Below the pieces are notes generated by a model that made no database searches, was not told where the DNA came from, and saw only the letters and a list, made by a program, of their open reading frames with translations. The position numbers and the translations under genes were made by a program. From Arthrobacter silviterrae (GTDB lineage: Bacteria; Actinomycetota; Actinomycetes; Actinomycetales; Micrococcaceae), in the NCBI RefSeq assembly GCF_011045165.1, contig NZ_JAAKZI010000001.1, positions 186,001-250,000 of the forward strand: 64,000 nt of DNA, given 5' to 3'. Positions 57,593 through 64,000 of the stretch are shown here, piece by piece; the stretch's first letter is position 1, and every line of letters starts with the position of its first letter.

Positions 57593-59101
57593 CTACCCTT
57601 CGACGCCGAGCGTCTTGAGGATCAGCTCCCGGACACGGCCGGCGTCGGCCTGCCCGCGGGTGGCCTTCATGACACCGCCCACAATGGCGCCAACGGCCTG
57701 GACCTTGCCGCCGCGGATCTTCTCCGCAACATCGGGCTGGGCGGCCAGGGCCTCGTCGATGGCTGTCTGCAGGGCGCCGTCGTCGGACACCACGGCCAGG
57801 CCGCGCTTGGCCACCACTTCGGCGGGGGTGCCTTCGCCCTCGAGGACGCCGTCGAGCACCTGGCGGGCCAGCTTGTCGTTGATGCTTCCGGCGGCGATCA
57901 GCTTTTCAATTTCCACCACGACGGCGGGCGTGACGCCCAGTGCCGCAGGGTCGACGTCGGCCACCTTGGCGCGGCGGGCAATCTCGCCCATCCACCACTT
58001 GCGCGCGGCAGCGGCCGAGGCGCCCGCGGCAACGGTTTCCTCAATCTCGTCCATGAGCCCGGCGTTGACCACGTCGCGGAACTCGAGGTCCGTGTAGCCC
58101 CAGTCGGACTGGAGGCGCTTGCGGCGCTCGGCCGGCGGCTCGGGCAGGCGGGAGCGCAGTTCCTCAACCCACTCAGCGGTGGTGACGATGGGGACCAGGT
58201 CCGGTTCGGGGAAGTAGCGGTAGTCGTCGGCGTCGGACTTGGGGCGCCCGGACGTGGTGGACTTCGTGTCCTCGTGCCAGTGGCGGGTTTCCTGCGTGAT
58301 AAGCACGCCGGAATCCAAAACGGCCGCGTGGCGCTGGATCTCGAACTTCACGGCGTTTTCGACGGCGCGCAGCGAGTTCACGTTCTTGGTCTCGGTGCGG
58401 GTGCCGAATTTCTCCTGGCCGTGCGGGCGCAGGGAGACGTTGGCGTCGCAGCGGACGTTGCCGCGCTCCATCTTCGCGTCGGATACACCCAGGTTCTTCA
58501 CGATTTCCCTGACGGCGGCAACGTACGCCTTGGCCAGTTCCGGGGCCCGTGAGCCGGCGCCTTCGATGGGCTTGGTGACGATTTCCACCAGCGGCACGCC
58601 GGAGCGGTTGTAGTCCACCAGGGAGAAGTCGGCGCCCTGGATGCGGCCGGTGGCCCCGCCCATGTGCGTCAGTTTTCCGGCGTCCTCCTCCATGTGCGCG
58701 CGCTCAATTTCCACACGGAACACGGTGCCGTCCTCCAGTTCGATGTCCAGCCAGCCGTCGTAGCAGATGGGGTCTTCGTACTGGGAGGTCTGGAAGTTCT
58801 TGGGGGTGTCCGGGTAGAAGTACTGCTTGCGGGCAAAGGTGCAGTGCTCGGCGATTTTGCAGTTCAGCGCCAGGCCGATCAGGATCGAGGACTCGACGGC
58901 CTTTTTGTTGACCACGGGCAGCACGCCGGGCAGGCCCAGGCACACCTCGTTGACGTTGGTGTTGGGCTCGTCGCCAAATTCATTGGGCGCGGAGGAGAAC
59001 ATCTTGGTCTTGGTGTTCAGCTCCACGTGGACCTCAAAGCCAAGGACGGGATCGTACTTTTCCATGGCCTCGTCGAAGCTCAAAATGGTGTCAACGCTCA
59101 T
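57593..59101 (-). CDS. gatB: aspartyl/glutamyl-tRNA amidotransferase subunit B
   Basis: A 502-residue GatB subunit, which phosphorylates and amidates Glu-tRNA-Gln or Asp-tRNA-Asn using ammonia from Gat[43 protein letters not shown] and [13 protein letters not shown] are standard, and the YqeY-like tail domain is at the C-terminus ([24 protein letters not shown]). The ATG overlaps the gatA TAA stop by one base (TAATG). Third gene of gatC-gatA-gatB. Confidence 0.97.
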   Translation of the reverse strand: MSVDTILSFDEAMEKYDPVLGFEVHVELNTKTKMFSSAPNEFGDEPNTNVNEVCLGLPGVLPVVNKKAVESSILIGLALNCKIAEHCTFARKQYFYPDTPKNFQTSQYEDPICYDGWLDIELEDGTVFRVEIERAHMEEDAGKLTHMGGATGRIQGADFSLVDYNRSGVPLVEIVTKPIEGAGSRAPELAKAYVAAVREIVKNLGVSDAKMERGNVRCDANVSLRPHGQEKFGTRTETKNVNSLRAVENAVKFEIQRHAAVLDSGVLITQETRHWHEDTKSTTSGRPKSDADDYRYFPEPDLVPIVTTAEWVEELRSRLPEPPAERRKRLQSDWGYTDLEFRDVVNAGLMDEIEETVAAGASAAAARKWWMGEIARRAKVADVDPAALGVTPAVVVEIEKLIAAGSINDKLARQVLDGVLEGEGTPAEVVAKRGLAVVSDDGALQTAIDEALAAQPDVAEKIRGGKVQAVGAIVGGVMKATRGQADAGRVRELILKTLGVEG

Positions 59102-60660
59102 TATTTTGCCTCCTTGGCTGCGGTCTCGACAGGCTCAACCACCGATTCGGCCAGCGGCGGCGCCTGGTCCAGGATGGGGCCGCCCCACTGTGCCTCGAGC
59201 AGGGATTCCAGCACGGCGCCCACGCGGTACAGGCGGGCGTCCTCGCGGGCCGGGGCCAGCAGCTGGATGCCCACGGGCAGGCCGTCCTCATCCGCCAGGC
59301 CGCCGGGCAGGGTCAGGCCCGGGACGCCGGCCATGTTCGCCGGGATGGTGGCCACGTCGTTCAAGTACATGGCGAGCGGGTCGTTGAGCTTCTCCCCCAG
59401 CTTGAACGCCGTGGTGGGCGCCGTAGGGGAAATCAGCACGTCCACCTGCGCAAACGCGGCGGCGAAGTCGCGCTGGATCAAGGTGCGCACCTTCTGGGCC
59501 GAGCCGTAGTAGGCGTCGTAGTAGCCGGCGGAAAGGGCGTAGGTGCCCAGGATGATGCGGCGCTTGACCTCGTCGCCGAAGCCGGCGGCACGGGTGGCGC
59601 CCATGACGCGCTCAATGGTGAGCGGGCCTTCGGTGGGCAGCGTGCGCAAGCCGAAGCGGACGCCGTCGAACTTGGCCAGGTTGGAGGAGGCCTCGGACGG
59701 CATGATCAGGTAGTAGGCACCAAGCGCGTAGCCGAAGTTGGGGCAGGAGACCTCAATGATTTCAGCACCCGCGCCGCGGAGCAGCTCCAGGGATTCGTTG
59801 AAGCGGTTTTCGACGCCGGCCTGGTAGCCCTCGCCGTGCAGTTCCTTGATGATGCCGATCTTCATGCCGGCAACGTTGCCCAGGCGGGCGGCGTCGGCCA
59901 GGCCGGTGGAGGGGTCCGTCAGCGAGGTGGAGTCGAAGGGGTCGTGCCCGCCAATGACTTCCTGCAGCAGGGCGGAGTCCAGCACGGTCCGGGAGACCGG
60001 CCCGATCTGGTCCAGGGAGGAGGCCATGGCAATGGCGCCGTAGCGTGAAACCGCACCGTAGGTGGGCTTCACGCCCACCGTGCCGGTGACAGCGCCGGGC
60101 TGGCGGATGGAGCCGCCCGTGTCGGTGCCCAGGGCCAGGGGCGCCTCGAAGGCGGCGACGGCGGCCGCGGAGCCACCGCCGGAACCACCGGGAATGCGGT
60201 CCAGGTCCCACGGGTTGCGGGTGGGGCCGTAGGCGGAATGCTCCGTGGAGGAGCCCATGGCAAATTCGTCAAGGTTGGTCTTGCCCAGGATGGGCATGCG
60301 GGCGGCGCGGAGCTTCTTCACCACGGTGGCGTCATACGGGCTCATCCAGCCCTCGAGGATCTTGGAGCCGGCCGTGGTGGGCTGGCCCTTCGTCACGATG
60401 AGGTCCTTCACGGCGATCGGCACGCCGGCCAGTTCGTGGAGTTCCTCGCCGGCGGCGCGCCGCGCGTCGACGTCGGCCGCAACGGCCAGCGCCTCCTCGG
60501 CGTTGACGTGCAGGAAGGCGTTGACGCCACGGTCGCCGCCGTCGACGGCCGCAATGCGGTCCAGGTGGGCCTGGACCAGCTGCACGGAAGTGATTTCACC
60601 CGCGGCCAGCTTGGCTGCCATGTCGGCGGCACTGAAACGGATCAGGTCAGTTGCACTCAT
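59101..60660 (-). CDS. gatA: aspartyl/glutamyl-tRNA amidotransferase subunit A
   Basis: A 519-residue amidase-signature enzyme. The Ser-cisSer-Lys triad is K85 (IAVKDL), S160 ([12 protein letters not shown]) and S184 ([12 protein letters not shown]), with the same spacing (75 and 24 residues) as known GatA. It releases ammonia from glutamine for GatB. The C-terminal extension after [10 protein letters not shown] is of ordinary length. It starts four bases after the gatC stop and ends one base into gatB. Confidence 0.97.
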   Translation of the reverse strand: MSATDLIRFSAADMAAKLAAGEITSVQLVQAHLDRIAAVDGGDRGVNAFLHVNAEEALAVAADVDARRAAGEELHELAGVPIAVKDLIVTKGQPTTAGSKILEGWMSPYDATVVKKLRAARMPILGKTNLDEFAMGSSTEHSAYGPTRNPWDLDRIPGGSGGGSAAAVAAFEAPLALGTDTGGSIRQPGAVTGTVGVKPTYGAVSRYGAIAMASSLDQIGPVSRTVLDSALLQEVIGGHDPFDSTSLTDPSTGLADAARLGNVAGMKIGIIKELHGEGYQAGVENRFNESLELLRGAGAEIIEVSCPNFGYALGAYYLIMPSEASSNLAKFDGVRFGLRTLPTEGPLTIERVMGATRAAGFGDEVKRRIILGTYALSAGYYDAYYGSAQKVRTLIQRDFAAAFAQVDVLISPTAPTTAFKLGEKLNDPLAMYLNDVATIPANMAGVPGLTLPGGLADEDGLPVGIQLLAPAREDARLYRVGAVLESLLEAQWGGPILDQAPPLAESVVEPVETAAKEAK

Positions 60661-60663
60661 GGA

Positions 60664-60960
60664 TTAGCTCTCCTCCAAAATGGCGGGGACCTTGAAGCGG
60701 CCGTCCTGGGCGTCGGGGGCGCCGGAAAGGGCCTCTTCAGCGGTCAGCACATGGCCCACCACGTCCTCGCGCATCACATTGGTCAGCGGGATCGGGTGGG
60801 ACGTGGCGGGAATGTCGTCCCCGGCAGCCTCGCTGACGCTTTTCACCGAATCCACGATCACTGCCAGTTCATTGGCCATGCGGTCCAGTTCGTCGTCACT
60901 CATCTCGATGTGAGCCAGTTGCGCCAAGTGCGCCACGTCCTCACGGTTGATCGCAGCCAT
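60664..60960 (-). CDS. gatC: aspartyl/glutamyl-tRNA amidotransferase subunit C
   Basis: A 98-residue GatC, the small subunit that stabilises the GatA-GatB complex. INREDVAHLAQLAHIEMSDD at the start and PLRED-like LTNVMREDVV then DAQDGRFKVPAILEES at the end are characteristic. It has a GGGGAGATCC leader. It is the first gene of the gatCAB operon. Confidence 0.95.
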   Translation of the reverse strand: MAAINREDVAHLAQLAHIEMSDDELDRMANELAVIVDSVKSVSEAAGDDIPATSHPIPLTNVMREDVVGHVLTAEEALSGAPDAQDGRFKVPAILEES

Positions 60961-61032
60961 GGATCTCCCCTGCAGAAAAAGAAAAATTGTGTCCCCACCA
61001 GCTTAGTCGCCCGTGGACGGGGATAAATCCGG

Positions 61033-61530
61033 CTAGAGCTCCATCCGGTAGACGCGCAGCATCTTGCCGTTTTCCGGGATGGGCCAGTCGCGCTCCGGCA
61101 CGCGGGTGAAGCCAAGCTTGCGGTAGAGCGCATGGGCGCCGTGCCAGTCATCCCCCGTGGTCAGGCTCACGGCGCGGATCCCTTCGGTGTGCCTGGCCCG
61201 CTCCAGGATGGCCCCCACCATCGCCGCCCCCGCCCCGCTGCGCTGCACCTTCGGGTCCACCACCAGCAGCCGGAATTCCAGCTCCCCGGGCAGCGCGATG
61301 TCCGCCCATTCGTCCCCGTTGACGGCCAGCGTGGCGGAGCCAACCACCACGCCGTCGCGCTCGGCCACAATCACCGGAGCCACTGCCGCCCGCTCCGCCA
61401 CGCGCAGAATCTTTTGCACGTACGGGTGGGCAACGCTGTCAAAGTACCCCGCACCCAGGTAGGCGTCGGCGGTGATGCGGGCAACGGCGTCGTAGTCTTC
61501 AGCGGTGGCGGGGCGGACGGAAACATTCAT
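61033..61530 (-). CDS. GNAT N-acetyltransferase
   Basis: A 165-residue single-domain GNAT enzyme. VRPATAEDYDAVARITADAY is the opening element. EFRLLVVDPKVQRSGAGAAM, followed by VGAILERAR, is motif A, with Q-R-S-G-A-G as the acetyl-CoA loop. HALYRKLGFTRVPERDW is motif B. The substrate is unknown. It lies upstream of gatCAB on the same strand with a 72-bp gap, so it may be read with it, but nothing links the functions. Confidence 0.88.
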   Translation of the reverse strand: MNVSVRPATAEDYDAVARITADAYLGAGYFDSVAHPYVQKILRVAERAAVAPVIVAERDGVVVGSATLAVNGDEWADIALPGELEFRLLVVDPKVQRSGAGAAMVGAILERARHTEGIRAVSLTTGDDWHGAHALYRKLGFTRVPERDWPIPENGKMLRVYRMEL

Positions 61531-61631
61531 GCGGTCTTGGTTCTCCTAGGGAAGTACGACGGCGGGACTCGCCTTCCCCATTTTCCCGCACCCGGGTGCC
61601 GCGCAGGAAATTTGCGGCCACGGCCGGCTCG

Positions 61632-62423
61632 CTAGAGCGTTGCCGTCAAGACCCCGCCGTCCACGCGTACGGCTGCCCCGTTGCTGGCGGAGGCTGCCGG
61701 GCTGGCCAGGAAAACCACCATGTTGGCGATCTCCGCTGGTTCAATGAACCGTTCCAGCAGGGTGGTCTTGTTGCCGGCGATGATCTGCTGCTTCAGCTCT
61801 GCTGCCGGCACCCCCGACTGGCGCGCCAGTGTCTCCACTGTTTGGGCAACGCCGTCGGAGTAGGTGGGGCCGCCCAGCACGGAGTTGACGGTCACACCCG
61901 TGCCCCTGGTGAGTTTGGCCAGTCCGTTGCCCACCGCCAGCATGGCCGCCTTGGAGGCGCCGTAGTGGATCATGTCCGAGGGAACGTTGACTCCCGACTC
62001 GCTGCCCACAAAAATAATCCGGCCCCAGCCCCGCTCCAGCATGCCGGGCATGATTTGCCTGGCCAGGCGCACGCCGCTCTGCACGTTCACCTCGAAGTAC
62101 TGCCGCCATTCGTCGTCGGATATGTCTGCAAAGGCCTTGAGCCCAAAGAGCCCCACGTTGTTGATGAGCATGTCCACCTCGCCCAACTCGGCACACAGCC
62201 TGTCCACCTGTTCCGGCTTGTCGAAGTCGGCCGCGATGGCCGAAACGGACGCGCCGGGCACCTCACTGCCCAGTTGCTCCACTGCCGCCGACAGCTTCTC
62301 CCGGGTGCGCCCGTTGAGCACCACCTCAACCCCTTCCGCGGCAAGCCCCTTTGCGATGGCAAATCCAATTCCCTGGCTTGACCCGCTGATGAAGGCCCTT
62401 TTCCCGCCAAGTTGCAGATCCAT
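61632..62423 (-). CDS. SDR-family oxidoreductase
   Basis: A 263-residue classical short-chain dehydrogenase. ISGSSQGIGFAIA is the cofactor loop, NNVGLFG the NNAG-like motif, FVGSESG carries the catalytic serine, and YGASKAAML supplies Tyr and Lys of the active site. Arginine-containing RTREK after the second strand suggests NADP preference. Members reduce or oxidise sugars, polyketides and alcohols. ATG 62423 has AAAGGG eight bases upstream. It is divergent from the following regulator gene. Confidence 0.9.
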   Translation of the reverse strand: MDLQLGGKRAFISGSSQGIGFAIAKGLAAEGVEVVLNGRTREKLSAAVEQLGSEVPGASVSAIAADFDKPEQVDRLCAELGEVDMLINNVGLFGLKAFADISDDEWRQYFEVNVQSGVRLARQIMPGMLERGWGRIIFVGSESGVNVPSDMIHYGASKAAMLAVGNGLAKLTRGTGVTVNSVLGGPTYSDGVAQTVETLARQSGVPAAELKQQIIAGNKTTLLERFIEPAEIANMVVFLASPAASASNGAAVRVDGGVLTATL

Positions 62424-62558
62424 GTGTTGTCCCTTTCCCGCCGCGGGCAGCCGCGGCATCCTTCCCAGGCACCGGCCACTCCGGCGCACTTGCCGTCACT
62501 CTGGCAGCCGTGGATCAGCGCCCGATCAGCGGGGTCCGCATCGAATTAGACTGGGCGG

Positions 62559-64000
62559 ATGAGTCCGCTTCGAATCCGCGTCCTTGGTCCCATCGGGGCG
62601 GAGATCGGCGGCACTCCCCTGCAAATTTCCAAGCCGCGGCACCGTGAGCTCCTCGCCATAATGGTGGCTGCCCGCGGCGGAACGGTGTCCACGGCGCGGC
62701 TGGTGGACGAGCTGTGGGAGGACGCTGCACCGGCCGGTGCCGTGGGCACTGTGCAAACTTTCATCGGCGAGCTGCGGCGGATCATCGAGCCGGGCCGGAG
62801 TCCCCGCACGCCCCCGGCAGTCCTGGTGACGGCGGCCGGCGGCTATGCCCTCACCATCCCGGGAGCGGGCGTGGACCTGTGGCGGGCCGAGCAAGCCGTC
62901 CGGGCCGCGGCAGGGCTGCCTGCTGCCGAGCGGGAACCGCTGCTGGCTGCCGCGCTGCAGGAGTGGCAGGGGCCTGCCTTCGAGGAATTCAGTTCGCGCC
63001 CATGGGCCCGGGACGAAAGGGCCTGGATTGCCGAACTTCGCGCCGGGGCGGTGGAGCAGCTGGCGTCAACGCGCCTGGAGCTTGGCCGGCCGGAGGACGT
63101 CCCGCCCCTGCTCAATACGCACATCGCCGAGCATCCCTGGCGGGAGGAAGGGTGGCGGCTGCTGGCGCTGGCCCTGTACCGCACGGCACGCCAGCGGGAC
63201 GCCCTCGCCGTGCTCGCCCAGGCCCGCACCACCCTCCGGGAAAACCTTGGCCTGGAGCCCGGCAGCCCGCTGGCCGGGCTGGAACGGGACATCCTGCGCC
63301 GTTCCCCTTCGCTGGACTTGCCCGACGGCGGCGGATCGATCCTGCTGCGGGCCGCCACGGCCACCGCCCACACCGGCGCGCGGTCCCAGCTGGAAAGCGC
63401 CACCGTGCTGCTGCCCCGACTGGCCGTTTCGGGCGCCGTCCGGTTTGCCGGGGAACAGCGCCTGGCCGCCATCGCCGCGGCGGAGGAATTTGGCGACCCG
63501 GATCTGGCGGCACGGGTCATCGGCGGCTTTGACGTGCCCGGCAGCTGGACCCGCTCCGACGATCCGGCGCAGTCGGCGGCCGTCGTCGCGGCTGCACTCC
63601 GGACGCTTGCAGCCCTGCCCCCGGAGGCCTCACCGCGGGTGAGGGCCCGGCTGCTGGCCACCGTGGCGATGGAGTCGCGCGGCACGGCGGGCCGGCTGGC
63701 CGAAGCTGCTGAAGCCGAGGCGATTGCCCGCCGGCTGGGCGATCCCGCCCTGCTGTGCCTGGCGCTCAGCGCGCGTTACCTGCAGACCTTCGGAAGAGCA
63801 GGGCTTGCGGGGTCACGGGAGGCTCTCGGCGCTGAAATCACTGCCCAGGCGGTGGAGGCGGAGCTGCCAACCTTCGAGATTGAGGGGCGGTTGGTCAGGA
63901 TGCAGGCTCTGTGCGCCCTCGGCAACATCCCTGCCGCAGCAGTCGAGGCCGACGCGATTGACGCCCTGGCCGCGCGGTTTGACCGAGGGCTTGCCTCCGT
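62559..64000 (+). CDS. BTAD/AfsR-type transcriptional regulator (3' end outside window)
   Basis: The first about 480 residues of a large regulator. RIRVLGPIGAEIGGTPLQIS with PRHRELLAIMVAARGGTVST, then LVDELWEDAAP, form an OmpR-like winged helix at about 1-95. The bacterial transcriptional activator domain (BTAD) follows to about 245, with HPWREEGWRLLALALYRTAR and EPGSPLAGLERDIL. After it comes an alanine/arginine-rich helical region that may be TPR-like. Such SARP/AfsR-like proteins activate secondary metabolism or other operons. The ATG at 62559 is preceded by weak GGGCGG only. It is divergent from the SDR gene, a likely target. No stop is reached before 64000. Confidence 0.88.
   Translation, partial: MSPLRIRVLGPIGAEIGGTPLQISKPRHRELLAIMVAARGGTVSTARLVDELWEDAAPAGAVGTVQTFIGELRRIIEPGRSPRTPPAVLVTAAGGYALTIPGAGVDLWRAEQAVRAAAGLPAAEREPLLAAALQEWQGPAFEEFSSRPWARDERAWIAELRAGAVEQLASTRLELGRPEDVPPLLNTHIAEHPWREEGWRLLALALYRTARQRDALAVLAQARTTLRENLGLEPGSPLAGLERDILRRSPSLDLPDGGGSILLRAATATAHTGARSQLESATVLLPRLAVSGAVRFAGEQRLAAIAAAEEFGDPDLAARVIGGFDVPGSWTRSDDPAQSAAVVAAALRTLAALPPEASPRVRARLLATVAMESRGTAGRLAEAAEAEAIARRLGDPALLCLALSARYLQTFGRAGLAGSREALGAEITAQAVEAELPTFEIEGRLVRMQALCALGNIPAAAVEADAIDALAARFDRGLAS

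Overview
The window is high-GC DNA with dense, strongly GC3-biased genes. Gene content points to a soil-type actinobacterium near Arthrobacter/Micrococcaceae: an actinobacterial-type SAM-IV riboswitch, the gatC-gatA-gatB order, MsmK-dependent-style sugar importers without their own ATPase, frequent GTG starts and probable leaderless starts. The genus is inferred from style, not from a marker gene. I see no rRNA, tRNA, IS element, prophage or CRISPR array.

Left part (1-18.7 kb) is mostly housekeeping: the end of a flavin monooxygenase, a histidine-rich membrane protein, a YibE/F membrane protein, glyQS with a coupled acetyltransferase, a lactonase, an S4 RNA-binding protein, two hydrolases, a decayed MFS transporter, a metY-metX operon under a SAM-IV riboswitch, tex, a glyoxalase-like protein, a CPBP protease and a histidine phosphatase. 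The spaces between these genes hold unusual repeat clusters.

Centre-left (18.7-28.4 kb) is an amino-sugar/mucin O-glycan locus. A five-gene minus-strand operon (SIS isomerase/deaminase, ROK kinase, PfkB kinase, class II aldolase, DeoR regulator) can be read as galactosamine-6-P to tagatose-6-P to tagatose-1,6-bisphosphate to triose phosphates. It diverges from a secreted GH101 endo-alpha-N-acetylgalactosaminidase of about 1530 residues.

Middle (28.6-38.9 kb): hutI, two tandem LysE exporters, a lone ClpN-domain protein, a DAO-type flavoenzyme, a GNAT enzyme, the tdh-kbl threonine-to-glycine operon with a divergent LysR regulator, and a C1-family aminopeptidase.

Centre-right (38.9-55.2 kb) looks like a sulfated-glycan utilisation locus: a cytoplasmic formylglycine sulfatase, a secreted Asp-box/F5-8C/ricin protein, a wrecked GH95-like gene, a Gfo/Idh dehydrogenase, a LacI regulator, a sugar ABC importer (lipoprotein plus two permeases), a divergent formylglycine-generating enzyme that would mature the sulfatase, and a large unassigned glycosidase. 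LacI-type palindromes lie in front of the importer, the regulator and the secreted protein. The secreted Asp-box protein shares its N-terminal binding module with the GH101 enzyme, which ties the two loci together.

Right end (55.4-64 kb): a phosphotransferase/PP2C-like pair, a 51-residue CxxC protein, gatCAB, a GNAT enzyme, an SDR oxidoreductase and the start of a BTAD-type regulator.

The most novel-looking signal is non-coding. Four intergenic clusters are built of short units repeated in tandem at a fixed 31-32 or 41 bp period and then repeated in inverted orientation, with a conserved anchor and a changing remainder. There is also an 86-bp nested-palindrome element at two sites, a pair of 122-bp hairpin repeats with a compensatory base-pair change, and several near-perfect 16-25 bp stems. 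Nearly all lie at gene 3' ends, and two of them supply a gene's stop codon.
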